The notes beneath the pieces were generated by a model that did no database searches, was not told where the DNA came from, and saw only the letters and a list, made by a program, of their open reading frames with translations. From Strongylocentrotus droebachiensis (lineage: Eukaryota; Echinodermata; Echinoidea; Camarodonta; Strongylocentrotidae): 64,000 nucleotides of DNA. Shown piece by piece: positions 1 through 13,700 of this stretch. Positions within the stretch are counted from its first letter, which is position 1. Each line of letters begins with the position of its first letter. A program made the position numbers and the translations under genes. The DNA lies in the NCBI GenBank assembly GCA_035222895.1, contig JAVYIG010000318.1:124001-188000 (forward strand). Direction: 5' to 3'.

Positions 1-271
1 GCTTCATCCACTGAAAGAGCTTATTTTTGCTAAGATTTTGAATAAAATTGTTATTTTCATGTATCATCATCTTCTCAGTTTATAGAATCATTATTAATAA
101 GTTATCGGCACATATGACTTGCAGGAAAAGCAAACGTTTTATCACTACGACCCTCAGTTCTCTCATCATTGTATAATTAAATATAAGGTCAACTGGGGGT
201 GGGGTTAACAACATGACACTTGGACTCAGTATAGCTTTACCCATAATCATATCTTTCATTTCATTCTTAAG

Positions 272-3200
272 GCCCACCGGATGGTGTTACAATGACTACC
301 CTCGATGATCTACACGACGGTATAGGAACCAACGTAAGCTGCAGAGCTGTTGATGGATACCCTGCTCCGCTCATCCATTGGTACATCGGATCAAGAAATG
401 TGACTAATGATTCGTATCTAAAGACTTCAATGAATCCAGCTGATCGGTATGTAGATGGTCGATATGATGCTGACAGCATCCTTACCCTCATACCACAAAG
501 GTTTGATCATGGAAAACCTCTTCTCTGCCAGGCAGTTCAACATACAACACCCTCTATGCAGGAAGTTAAATATACAACAACGGTTGTGTGGTCAGTTAAT
601 GATAGCATGGTTTTAAACATATCATGTGAGTATCCATTTTCCTTTACAATTTGGTGAGGACATTTTAATATGTATTGGTCTGTCCAAGCGTTTATTAAAT
701 ATTATCAAGACTCCACGACTGCTCTCCTTTTTTCCTTAAGATTCTACTTTTTGATTTGATTTATATAAGTATGTGCAATTATGGAAATGCTTTACTCGTC
801 CAACGTGAGCTGGTGGTTTCCCATTTGAAAACAACATGCATATAGATCTCGAGCAGTCAACATGCAATGAGTTTCAATTAGTCCCACCCTAATAACCTTA
901 ATTTACCTCCCCATTACAGCCTCATCCTTAAATCTCATTCTATTTTATATCATCTCTTTTCGAAACTGATTTTCAATATTTTTCTTCCATCTAGATGACC
1001 CAGTTGTGTTCGTTTCTTCTCGACGGCTTACATCAAATACAGCAAGTACTGGGTTTGTATTGAAATGTACCTCAGACGCCAATCCTCCTACTTTTATCTT
1101 CCAATGGCTATGTAACGGCACACTATTTTCTTACGGCACCCGTAACATATCACACTCCAAGACTGTACTCCAAGGTGAAACGCTGACCTCTAGCGAAGTG
1201 ACGATTCGAAATCCCCTGTCAGAAGATTCATGTGAATACAAATGCATTGCTATTTCAAGATATGGTTCCGGAAGTGCAGTATTTAACTCCACGTTTTCTC
1301 GTAAGAAGAACTGTATTTTTCGTTCTATATTCAGGTCCATTTCTATCTCGCTATGCGATTCTTTGTTATCTTCATTTGAATTGGAAATTTCTCCACAAGT
1401 GGAGCAGGGTGTATAAACTGCTAAGGTAAGGAGAGTTTTCGGTCTACGACACTAGACTGAAATTGATCCTGATAAAACCAGAGACTAGAGGAATTACGCT
1501 AACATCAATATGTTTATGCTATTTTGAGTGGTATGTGAAACCGTTCTAAAAGTCCTGTACGCACCTCTTTTTTCCCCTTAGATTTGTTTATGAAAATTCG
1601 AAAATGAAATTATGAACTTGGAATGCTTCCTCTCTGATAACAATTGGGGGACATAACCCTCCCACTCCCTCCCATATAAAAAGGGGAGTGGTAAAAGCGA
1701 TCAAAGAAAAGTAACAACATGGACAGAAATTGACGTAGTGTTATTTCCAACCAAGTCCTGTGGTCTTAATTGGAATGAACTAGCTTACAATTTTCATTCT
1801 CTTACACTCTGCAATCTAATTAGAATGTAAAACCACTGTAACTTTGAACTAATTTAGTGACTATATCTACATAAAATGTTCATGTAATAAACATCTTATA
1901 ACATCGATAGTTCTAGTTTGAACATAATTTGTTTGAATACAAGACAATATAAGAAGCCATAGCTTCCCATTTCAACCATTATACATTTACCCCGATAAAA
2001 TGATGGTGCTGTTTACGACGCTTTTCCAGTACCCTTTGGAGTCCGGCAAGAGTCTCGGCTCGGTCCTTTACTCTATACATTTCCATTCCCATTATCCGAA
2101 ATAAAATCCCTGAAAATCATGCCTATGCCATCCATGGAAGACACATGTTTATTTCTATTTCAGGCCTGATGTACTTCCTCAAGAGCGAGGCATTTCAACA
2201 ATAGAAGCATGTGTTGATTATTCATGTGGATGGACGCTTTAAACAAAAATCATGATAAATGACAACAAAACTGAATTGTTGCTTATTGGTACTTATAAAC
2301 AAGTTTCCAAACTTTAGTGTCTGCCCTTTATATATTTATATATTATTATTATCATATCATGTTAAATCCACCTTTCTACATCTGCGTACAGTTATCCCAG
2401 ATCCACCTTCTCGGTTCTTCATCGACCCAAACAAGACGACATCTTCAACTCTCTTCGTTGCCTGGCAATCAGGAAACGATGGCGGGTTGAAACAAACTTT
2501 TACTCTGGAATACTGTCCAAACAACATGCAAGTGGATAAAGAGGGGTGTGACGTTGCCACAACAATCACAGGGACATCATACACATGTGTTGGACTGAAC
2601 TCATTCACATGGTACCGGATGACTCTCTGGGCTGTGAACATCGCGGGAAATAGTAGCGCAGTGGTAACAGTAGCTTCAACAACTCGTAAGTTTCTAAATA
2701 ACGAGAAATTCTAAAATGTTTCCCGTTCGAACTTTAATCATCCACACAAGTTTGCCCTTTTTTTGTTATCTGAAAACTTTTTGTTTTGTTCTTTTCACTT
2801 CGAACACTACCTTTTTTGCATTCTAAATTGCTGATGAATAAAGAAAGTGCTTTTAATTTGCGATTTAACCTACATTATAATAAAAATAATAATAATCTTT
2901 TAAAGTCCACTCCAAATTTTATTCAGTTAAACCGAAAATGGAAATTCTTTTTGCCCAATTGATCGTGAGCCTGGCAGCCACTGAGCAGCGCCTGATCGAA
3001 GTTGCTCTATCCCCTATTGTTGAACGCCAAACAAGGTAGCTGCAACTCCCGTCTTTTAACGTATTTTGGTATGACGCGGCCGGGGTTCGAACCCACGACC
3101 TCCTGGTTGTGAGGCGGACGCTCTACTGACTAGGCCAACGCACCAGTTTTATACATCTTACTCGAAACCGTAAACAAAAAGAAGTATTAGTAACCTTTCT

Positions 3201-6200
3201 ACGAGCTCATCTACAGAGAATATGTCAACTGTTTACAACAAAAGTAGACATATTGTTTAATATTTTCTCTTATAACGGTCTTAATTATTTACAGACCTAT
3301 AGATTCAGTTATAAATGTAAATTTATGTTAATTTTGCATGATAAGGGTTGTGGTCGGATAAGAAAGAATACATTAAAGCTTATTGCAGTATTGTAATTCT
3401 CACCATCATCCAGTTCAATCTATGCTGTATACTTTATACTGTAGGTGTAAACAATTACTAAATCATTAATACAGACAACTTTCCAATTGATGATAGAAAC
3501 CTGTCTGAGTTATTTATAACCATTTCTTTCAGTTCAATTAGAAATATAACAAACAGCGACCCTGAGATTAAAAAACACTTATCAAACGTCATTGATTAAA
3601 AGCTCTGTTTCTTGTTTCTCTTTTATACTTCCTTGTTTGGGCTTTATACAGCATTGCATCCCGAGAGCTATGGTAAGGATAAAAGCTTTATCAATAAGAA
3701 AGATCCCTTTTGTTTGTTTTTTTGCTTGTTTGGTTGGCTGTGAGATGAAACTATTTTCGTCCCTTTTGTGGGATGAAACACCCTGAACAGTACAAACGGT
3801 TTTTTCACATAGGGGTCCTGTTGGGATACACGACATATTTTCTGCACAAGACGTCTTTCTTAATTCCAGTGAAAGGAATATATTTCAGTTTCCATTTTGA
3901 ATCAGTCAATAGAATAGCACAATTATATTCTCTCCCATGCAATCATTAAAACGAATAGCTAGCTCCGACATGTTAAACGAAAGTTTGACTAAGCAGAAAT
4001 ATAAAGAGGGATGTTAAAATGGAGCGAACAGAATAATGTTTCCCTTATTTAGCTTTAACACGTGTTTGTTTACTAATTTAAAGACTGTGTATCCAAACAT
4101 CAAATTGAACAGCTCTTACAAAATACATAACACAATACAGTATGATGCTTATTTTATTATCCCACACTCTGTCTCTATCTAACAAAAATTAGTAATACCA
4201 TAGTTTTTGTCCTCTGTTTTTTTTTTGGGGGGGGGGGGGGTTTCTTCTTTTTTCTCCGTCATCTAGGCATAACGACCAGCTGGGATAAACATAAACATAT
4301 CTTAACATTGTCAGAGGCAAACCAAACCCTGGATGAAATATGCTTCATCACACAGAGGACTTACAGCGGGCCAGACTGTGCCTCTGTGAATAGATCCAAG
4401 TGCGTTGAACCGGGCACAGAGGTCAGCATTGACCAGTATGATGACACAGTATTGGTGACCGTTGGAAGGGGACTATGCAGTACACCAGCTGATCTAACAG
4501 GTTAAGTAATTATCTTTTCATTTATAATTATTCATAAGAAAAGGAGACTATTTTAGTTGCGAAAGTTCCCAAGATCTTATTGAAAACGAGGTTTCGAAAC
4601 ATACAATATATTTTTTAAGTGGCAAGAAAAAAGCAGAAGTCCCCTAATGCAACTGTATGTTTATCATAACATGCTTCCTAAATGTTATAACTTACTATAA
4701 TAACTATACATTGAAAAGTAAAGCCGACATTTAGATGTAATCAACATACATAACTATAAATGGACATGGGACATAAAGAGTTCACGTTTAGTTGTATCTA
4801 TGATCACATGTTTACGTGGATGAATGTGTGCATGTGTGGATGTGTGGATTGGATTTACATGTGGGTGTGGTCGGGTTCACATATTTAAAATTCACATATT
4901 ACATGCACATGGGTATAGATGAATTCCCATGTCTTGGGTACGTGTCAGTATTTATTTGTTATGGATAATAAACATGCATGTGTGCAGGTGTGGGTGGATA
5001 CATGGGGGTGTGCGTGGGATAATATATGTGTGGGGGTTTTCTAGTAGTAATAGATATTCACTCTGCCAAACACAACACATCCTCCTACATGGTTTCGTAT
5101 AACGCTATTTGCAACACAAAGTATTTAGAGATGTGCACGAAACATCCATACATAAAACCATGGATATAAATAAATTTGCCATTAAACCAATCTCCTACAA
5201 AAAAATAGAAAACCAATAACCACAACATTATAGTCATGATATTGTTTGTCCTAGACTCACCAGTTGAGAAGCATCCATCAACTGAACGTAACCTTCTTTA
5301 CATGATAATCGCAATTGGAGTGATTGCCTCCGCTGGCTTCATCCTGCTGATTTCACTGGGTTTGATGTACTTCTATGGAGTGTTATGCTGTGTGAAACGA
5401 AAGAAGGGTATGCTATAAAGCAGCTGGCCCCCAACGTTCACCTTCAAACAAAAAATACATTCTCCATTCCTTTAAAAAAAAAAAATTCTTAAAGCTTCAG
5501 TCTTCAACTTCTTGTTACGCTTCCTTGTTATTTCGCCACCTCTTGAATTCTATTTTGGTTTTATGTTGTGTTTCTTTTCTTCTTCTCTCTTTCGTTTTAC
5601 TTCTGTGTCTCTCGATCACTTCTGCTGCCCTTTGATGGCATTCATACCCAAACTGAGAGTTTGTTTCGTATGTTTTGTTGGTCTAAATACATAATGTTTG
5701 TTAAGCTTTTTCTTTCGTGTTTTATTAACTTACCTTCCGGAGTTTATTTATCTCCTTATTTATCGTTATTTACGGTATTCACTATTATTTGTATAACTAT
5801 TCCAATTTTCCGCTGCTAATAACATGTGCACTCCCGTTTATCATAAATAACCCTTACACGTTCACATCCTCTTTATATCATTTACTTTAACCTATATAGT
5901 CTCCCTTTTCTCTCCTTATTGTTCGTACATTGTGATTGTAGTAGTTGTATCATTCATAATGACAACTTACAGTTTTAATACTCAGACAGAACTTGAGGTC
6001 TAACAAAATGTGGGAAGAAAAACATTTCCAGTTATTATAGTTCCAAACAGGAAACAAAATAGTTATAACGATCAAAGTAGGAATAAGGAAAAGTGAACTG
6101 CCAGTCAGAAGAATATTAAGTAGGATACTTTAAATTTTATTTATATGTACATGATAAGAAACCCAAAAAAAAACATATTTCCTAGCAGGCTTCAATCATT

Positions 6201-7673
6201 TTATTTTTCACAATTTATTTGAGGTAAAATCATATTGTAGAATTTTTTTAATTGAAACAGATCAATTCATTGATCTGTTATCATGGATATTGTTTTCAAT
6301 ATAAATTAAGTCAAGTTGTCTAATCTAGGTCAAACTTTTAAAATGAAGTACCTATGCTAAAACGTGTGCTTGTGTTAACATGATATTTCTTTACATTTAA
6401 TTTCATTCTGTGTGCTCCAAGCAGGCAATGGAAAACACAAGCAGCCAGAAGGTCAAATGGTAGGTCTATAATTTTGCAATACTTATTGATATGATATGAA
6501 AAAATAATATTAAGGTGAAATCCAAATTGCATTAATTAATGTTTAGCTGCGGCATGTCGAAACAACTTATCTCTAAAAATTCAGCATTCTTAACAGAAAT
6601 CATACATTTTAATGACCCAGTTAAATCAGAATTGAAGTTAAATATATATAGTTCTAAAATATTTTGTCAATTGAAATTTAATCAAAATTTACGATCAGTT
6701 GCTGAGCAGCTTTGAACAAGTCTGAATTTTGTATTTTTTAACAGCAAATCTTATAAAGGTTGTGGCAAAATGTTGTTCTCGGTCCCTGGCGCCATACTTC
6801 CTTTTATACGCCTCTGAGTTTTAGGTAGTAAAAATGCTTTGCTTCTTTGGATTACTGATATACTTACGTTTACAGAAAGGCTCAGACACCGTTTAAAGGA
6901 AAATTAAAAAATGCAAACCATTGATACATAGGCCTACGGTGAATAATAGAAATATATATTTGACATTTTGAAATTCACTTTAGGTATTTTGCTTGAAAAC
7001 ATTATTGTAGGTGGACCAGGGAGAATATGCTGAAATATCACAAGTACCTCCATCTCACGCCTCTAAATCAACTACAAGCGACTACATGGACTTGAAGCTT
7101 GTTCCTCGCACCAACAAGGACACAACTACAAGCGACTACATGGACTTGAGGCCTGTTCCTCGCACCAACAATGACACAACTACAAGCTACTACATGGACT
7201 TGAAGCCTGTTCCTCGCACCAACAAGGACACAACTACAAGCGACTACATGGACTTGAAGCATATTCCTCGCACCAACAAGGACACAACTACAAGCGACTA
7301 CATGGACTTGAAGCATATCCCTCGCACCAACAATGACACAACTACAAGCTACTACATGGACTTGAAGCCTGTTCCTCGCACCGAAAATGACACAACTACA
7401 AGCTACTACATGGACATGAAGCCGATTTCTCCCACCGACAATGCCAAATACATCAGTCCTAGTGTTACTCGAAAGTGTCCTGAGGCTGTCTATGTAAATA
7501 GGGACATGACCGATGAAATTGCGCTTCATAACGACCCAGACAATCAAGATTGTGTAAATCCTAGTTCTACTCGAACGTGTTCTGGGGCGGTAAATGTGAA
7601 TACAGACGAAAATGCGCCTAAAAACGAATCCGATGATCCTCAATATATCAATACCCTTCCCACAGCACAATAA
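272..7673 (+). CDS. Gene A (3' part): Ig/FN3 transmembrane receptor with repeated-tyrosine tail
   Basis: The gene begins upstream of the window. Seven exons join in frame: 272-625 (Ig4-like), 995-1300 (Ig5-like), 2392-2685 (full FN3, 98 codons), 4267-4500 (78 codons, four Cys, possibly a second FN3-like module), 5255-5407 (juxtamembrane and transmembrane helix), 6425-6459 (micro-exon), 7011-7673 (cytoplasmic tail, TAA stop). All internal borders are phase 1 except the last, which is phase 0. This gives 678 complete residues in the window. The Ig domains keep the paired Cys and central Trp and carry several N-x-S/T sites. The two Ig exons match the type 1 genes of the array downstream, so A is the membrane-bound relative of that array. 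It is probably a plasma-membrane recognition or signalling receptor; the ligand is unknown. The family name (IgSF) is secure, the function is inferred. Confidence 0.85.
2950..3150 (-). mobile_element. tRNA-derived SINE in an intron of gene A
   Basis: Read on the minus strand, the head resembles a tRNA: an A-box-like segment (GGCCTAGTCAGTAGAGCG), a B-box (GGTTCGAACCC) and an anticodon-loop-like CTCACAA. It is followed by about 110 bases of non-tRNA body. The anticodon stem does not pair properly and the body continues past the tRNA end, so this is a SINE and not a functional tRNA gene. The 3' limit is approximate. Confidence 0.6.
5255..5407 (+). other. Transmembrane exon of gene A
   Basis: The exon encodes 51 codons: a short polar stalk, then a hydrophobic stretch of about 25 residues starting near YMIIAIGVIAS and ending before the basic stop-transfer cluster KRKKG. 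It is flanked by CTAG and GTATGC splice sites in phase 1. This orients the Ig/FN3 domains outside the cell and the tyrosine-rich tail inside. I found no equivalent exon in any array gene downstream. Confidence 0.85.
6425..6459 (+). other. 35-bp micro-exon of gene A, phase switch from 1 to 0
   Basis: The acceptor CAAGCAG and donor ATG|GTAGGT bracket 35 bases encoding roughly GNGKHKQPEGQM. The exon converts the phase-1 end of the transmembrane exon into the phase-0 start of the tail exon at 7011. Without it the tail would be out of frame, which supports it as real. Confidence 0.7.
7068..7445 (+). repeat. Seven 54-bp repeats coding an 18-residue tyrosine motif
   Basis: Seven tandem in-frame units of 54 bp encode variants of TTTSDYMDLKPVPRTNKD. 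Six units carry S-x-Y-M-D-L and the last carries S-Y-Y-M-D-M. The period is a multiple of three, so unit gain or loss would keep the frame. Outside the array the tail has a YAEI near its start and YVN and YIN near its end. Confidence 0.95.
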
Positions 7674-10023
7674 GCTAATGCTAAAACAACCACTACATAT
7701 ATGAACATCAATCCCATATCGCCTATGCCGTCTCCGTAACTTATTTCATTCAAGATAAAGAAGAGTGACGCACTGGGTAAATCAAAAGTTGAATTGGCTA
7801 ACACATGAACATATAGCCTAATCAGAAATGGTACAAAGATCCCACTTAATTAGCAATAAATAGTCCTTACTCAGAAGAAAAGGAAGCTTACACCGTCATA
7901 AGCTTTCGTGGATCAAAGTTGGTGAAGGTTTGCATACATATGGGTATTTTTTTCGTTGTGTAAAAGGAAAAATATATTCTTAAATCATTTCACATATAAA
8001 AATATCAAGAACATAAAAAAAACACTAGAATTAGAAAATATCTGATGCCCAAAACTGTATGAGTAGGCTTATTTATTGTTTATGATTCATGTAATTTCCA
8101 AAAAATACTATTTTCGTGATTGTATCGAATTTTATCACACCTCTAAATCTACTGAGTAAAAGAGTGAACGAGTAAATTACACTCCATATTTAAGTAGTAA
8201 TATTAAATTAATATTAAGAGAATGCCGCATGTTATGTATTTAGATTGATATTCTTTATGTATAATCATAATTCACTCGAAAGGGATAGATCGTCTTTTGT
8301 TCGGTTCCATCAACACATTGTAAACAATCCACATTTGATGTTAGAACATACTGCTAATGCAGGTAGACATTAATTTGAAAAGGCGGACCCCTAGCATAAC
8401 ACCACGATCTCTTGCAAACGTTGCACAAGTGATTCGTTTGTATTAAAACAGTTTTACGTACATGTATTAAACCTGTATATCTATTTCTATGTTTATCTCT
8501 GTATGTATACTTATCACTCAAACATCTTAATATATATATTTGCTGGTTTAAAACGAAAAATTAATATTAACTGATTCAAAAGAATATGCTGTAAATATGG
8601 AAGCATACCTACTATCGTACGTCATTAGGATTTCTTGCACCGCTTTTGTTACTATAATTTCAATTAGGGTTAAAATCTGTCACATTTACATGAATTTGAA
8701 AATCGGACTTTAGTAAGCTTAACGTGTAGGATAAATGTATATATATAAATAATGATGATGTTTGAATGAAAATTCATATTTCAATAATTGTCGAATGATA
8801 TTTGTCAAATATTTCATTTTTATGCAACTACTAAATAAATGTAGCAAGTACATGTAATATATCACAACCTGCTGTTCTGCAAAGGTTTAGAATGCATTGT
8901 ATATCGATTATATGCTATGTGTATGGCACGAATTGCATTTCATTACAACTAAGTGCTCTTAAAGTAGATTTAATCTCCTACTCTGGCCTGTAAGTCTAAC
9001 CGCCTGCAGGATCACATTGTAAGCAACACTGTAAATAGATGACGAACACTATATTTCTATGATTAACACTTTAAAAACAATTCGCTGTTAATTATTACAT
9101 GTATGTATAGAGTGTGTTGTTTCAATAATGCAATATCTCGGTCATGTGTTGCACAATCGCATTTTTTTAAACATTGAATGATACATGTTAACTTGGTGTA
9201 ACAATGGCCTCTTTCAATTCATTTGTATACACATTATCTGTAACTGTAACCTGTAGCTTTAAGATGTACAATCAAATTAAATTCAAACATATTTTTCTGC
9301 ATAACAGTAGTGCTTGATAATTTGAGATTAGATTCAAATATTGAGGGCTTTGTAACATATATATGTCAAGTTAATGATTATATTACTATAATGGCAGATA
9401 TTATAATTCTCATATAGGCTCACATGTACATGTATATAAATCCATATAATTATCACACCATTGCACTGTTTCACTTAGAATGAGATCAGCATTTGTAATA
9501 TATACTGCAATAATAATTGACTTTAGACGAACAAAAAACAATATGAATGTAGCAAACGTCAAGTCCTGCATTGTAAATCCTGGGAGACTTTTAGGTCATT
9601 TATACATTTAATTGCATTTGTATCTGAGCATATTGAATCCTTAACTAATCACATCATTGTGGCATACTTGTATACAACAAATGTAATTAATATTACTTTT
9701 GGAGTATTTCAACTTTACTTCATCACATGAGGATATCCGTCTAGTGGACACTAATTTTATATTGATCAGTAATTATTATAATTTGTATAGTCTGTCTGTA
9801 TTTCTATTCATTAAAGGTCTATTCACGAAATATTTTCTGATTCATCGATGAATCCATTTGTTTAAAGCAATCGTTTTACCTTCGCACTGCACTTATTGCA
9901 CTGCCTGTGCATGACAGACCTGTAGGAAATATGTATTTCAATAAAAGCTGCACAGATAAAACAATGATGACGTTTTAAAAGTTTATATTTACTTGTTACC
10001 CTATACTTTGACAGGTCCTTACA
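7674..10023 (+). other. Probable 3' UTR of gene A and AT-rich flank
   Basis: No coding exon is visible after the TAA at 7671-7673. Candidate AATAAA signals lie near 7855, 8834 and 9941. The last one sits in a segment (9939-9968) that is repeated in the 257-bp tandem array just downstream. The true end of the transcript cannot be chosen from sequence alone. Confidence 0.4.
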
Positions 10024-10788
10024 ATGCATTTCAATAAAAGCTGCACAGATAAAACAATGAGACTTGGAATTTTAATGATTACGCTGCCGCGTGTACTATT
10101 TTCTCTGCTTTCGAAGGGCTTGAATTATTTCATCTTCCTTAAATTATTCACTGTCAATGATTTTTCTCCAAGGGTTAAGGGCATGACACAATTACACACG
10201 AGCACATTTTACAAGAACTTATACAAAATAATACAAATCAGATGCAGAGTTGATGGCCCTGGTATCAGCAGGGCCTTACAATGCATTTCAATAAAAGCTG
10301 CACAGATAAAACAATGAGACTTGGAATTTTAATGATTACGCTGCCGCGTGTACTATTTTCTCTGCTTTCGAAGGGCTTGAATTATTTCATCTTCCTTAAA
10401 TTATTCACTGTCAATGATTTTTCTCCAAGGGTTAAGGGCATGACACAATTACACACGAGCACATTTTACAAGAACTTATACAAAATAATACAAATCAGAT
10501 GCAGAGTTGATGGCCCTGGTATCAGCAGGGCCTTACAGTGCATTTCAATAAAAGCTGCACAGATAAAACAATGAGACTTGGAATTGTAATGATTACGCTG
10601 CCGCGTGTACTATTTTCTCTGCTTTCGAAGGGCTTGAATTATTTCATCTTCCTTAAATTATTCACTGTCAATGATTTTTCTCCAAGGGTTAAGGGCATGA
10701 CACAATTACACACGAGCACATTTTACAAGAACTTATACAAAATAATACAAATCAGATGCAGAGTTGATGGCCCTGGTATCAGCAGGCT
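10024..10788 (+). repeat. 257-bp tandem repeat, three near-identical copies
   Basis: Copies start at 10024, 10281 and 10538; the third is cut a few bases short at about 10788. Copies differ at only a few positions. Each starts with CATTTCAATAAAAGCTGC, which also occurs singly at about 9939, and a diverged piece of the middle recurs at 10827-10900. Each copy is open for about 97 codons, but 257 is not a multiple of three and no domain is recognisable, so coding is unlikely. Confidence 0.9.
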
Positions 10789-13700
10789 CTAAAATGTTTT
10801 CTGAAATGGAGGATATGAAATAAATTATTATTTCTCCAAGGGTTAAGGGCATGACAAAATAACACACGAGCACATTTCAAAAGAAGTTATACAAAATGAT
10901 AAAAAGTAAAAGAAGAATCTGAGAAAATAAATTCACTAATGAATACAAAATTAGGAATGAACGATAATTACAAAAAAAAAGAATGTAACAAAAACAAATT
11001 ACAACAAAGAAGTATCACATTAAAGACAAACTGAGTGAAAACCAGATGGGTGAAGAAAAAGCAATTTAATGTCAAGATATATGGGAAAATAAATTGAACA
11101 CAATGGTAAATAAATTCAAAAGAGAAAGATTATATATAAGCATATATACATAGTGTGAGGGGCAACCAGGCCAATGAGATAGGGATAAATGTAAAAGTTT
11201 GAATGATTCAAGTACGAACTGAGAGTTTTAGAGTGGAAACTAGAAATGTGAGAGAATAATATGTGATAGAAAAAGTGTAAAATAGTTATGAATAATGTCA
11301 AGGAAATAAAGATATTTCCATGGAAGGAGTTTCATCGACAGAATGAACGGAGGACGACAGAGTGAGAGGGTAGGGGGCCTGACATGCAACAATTGTATAC
11401 AGAGCAGAGAGAGATAAAGAACACTAGACTTAAAGATAAAGTTGACTTCGGGTCAAGCGATTGCATGGTAAATAAAGAAAACAGTGTGAAATCGATGAGA
11501 ACAAGTTGATCATGTAGCATATAAGTATTGGTTGTGTACTGCAAGGTTCTGGTTTCATCAAAAAGATAATAAATTTGGCCCAGTCTTGGTACAGTAACAA
11601 GTACTGTACACAGTAAGATTAATATGGTACTGCACAAACATATGGCATACAAATCGGGCCTCATTTTCAAACTGTTTATTGCCATATTTAGAACATGAAG
11701 GCATTTGAAGAGCCATTCTTTTAAAGGAACTTTTTTTTTCTCTGATGTCACTCTGCTCTTGCATAAAAACAATGATAACGCTCATAAATTATTGCTCACA
11801 TCTCCCCAGTAGTTGACTTTGTGTATGGAGGGCGCTACACAAGTTTCAAGTTTATATTACATGTATACATAACTATACATTCTCAACTTGTAGGTAAAGA
11901 ACGCTTTTGAATAATCTGGATTTCTTAAATATATAAAATTGAAGAAAAAAACTCAAAGTTAAGTTATTTGTGTTCGTTTGGCTCTTTGTTCGTATAAAGG
12001 AAGATACATACATATTAACAAAAACAAAAATCATTCGTAAAAAAGGGTTGATTTATCTATTGAGAGCCATTAATATAAAGGCTCTGTTCTTTCTAGAGTT
12101 CCAGTAAATACCTTTACATCACTTGATATCATTGTCTGGTAAAGGGAAATCATTAAACATGCATATGACTAGAGATATAGAGGGAGTAGTTTTATATAAA
12201 AGCGTGTCACAAAACAATTACTTGTAAATTGGTTTGTTTTTAAGTATTAATACTATAATCAACTTGACCTTAAGAACGTAAAATATACTTTATACCTATA
12301 TAACAGAGTTACCATATATATGTATAGAAACAGGGTCAATTAATGATTACCGTAAGCCGCATGTGAATCCTCACATTCCATTCCAAAAAATGTGATATTG
12401 CGCGGTACACATACGTCATTATGAAATTGAATCCAGCAAATTATAGATTAATCATTAAAACTCTCAAAGCTAAATTACATAAATCAACGAAATTGATTAT
12501 CATTAATTGAATCAGGATATGGATTTGTTCGATAAGTCGCAGACCTTGTAAGAAGAGAAGACATTTTTTAATACATTTGTATTTAAACAAATTAGAAAAA
12601 TATTGAACAAATACATCTGAAGTTGTAATCCCAGTCGGAAAAGTCAGGTCTTACAACAAATTCAGTGTAATTGTTATATATCATGTAACTTAGTGTAAAC
12701 AAAAATCAAATACATGATATCATTTAATATTGAAAGGTGATTTAGAATGACATGACACTACATTTTAAGAATCATAGGAGATCATACATCACAAAAAGAA
12801 GGGGGAAGGAACATGGACTGTCTCCGTGATGGGAGACGAGTATATAAGCGTCCGTCTGCTATGGAGCATATTCTCTATCAGCGTATCACAGGCACCACAG
12901 GAGTATGGACATTTGAAAGAAAATGAGAAAAACAAATACTTCTTGCGAGCAGCAGGGCACAAACGTGAATAATCCGTAGTCTTTCTTTATATGGCAATGG
13001 TGCAAAACTTTAAATATTATATTTGGACAAGGATGACGGCGGCATTAACCAATGTAGAGTGACGACAACTCTTGCACCATAATATAATACCTACAGAGGG
13101 TCAAGAAACATACAGTTACAAGTACCAATACTAGGTAAATATGTTGACATTATAAATTGGAATTAAAATGGAATATTTTATCAAACAGTAAAAGTGGTAT
13201 AACATGCAACTCTAAATATGTAGTATATTTCAAAACGTGTCTGGAAACCCTACTTCTAGATCGTGCGTATGTACTATTTACCCACAAGCTATTAGTCATT
13301 CAGAAGCATAATTATCAATAATAAACCACCATTTTAAATGTTATTACATTATATTATATTTGTGGTCAAATTGTACATGTTTAAAGATTCGGAGATACCT
13401 GCAATATACAATAAGCAGATTTATACGTAAATAACTGAATCAAAGTAAAGTATATCAACAAAATTATGCTTGTATTGTTGTAAAATTTGTGATGCTGAGA
13501 TTAAGGTTTATACAAAACTGGAGTTAACAAAGGGAATTAGTGGAAGGTCTATGTTTCCGTTGTTAAAAGTGACTGTAGACCTACTGTCGGGTTTAACTGA
13601 AATATTAGAATAATGTCCTTGGAATTTGAACTGTATTTATATCTATGATTAGAAACTAGGAAGACGAATGAATTGGAGGCAGCAGTCAAAATAATACGTT

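Noticed and set aside
3070-3150. Functional tRNA gene (minus strand, CAC-like anticodon)
   Set aside because: B-box and A-box are present, but the anticodon stem does not pair and the sequence continues into a SINE body.
7068-7670. 200-codon minus-strand frame over the tail exon
   Set aside because: It is the antisense shadow of the 54-bp coding repeat, whose period keeps all frames open.
10024-10792. Three tandem protein-coding genes of about 97 residues
   Set aside because: The frames are identical because the DNA is a 257-bp repeat. There is no domain or signal peptide, and the period shifts the frame between units.
11332-11772. 146-codon minus-strand open frame
   Set aside because: No recognisable family, no conserved counterpart elsewhere in the window, and composition like the surrounding AT-rich DNA.
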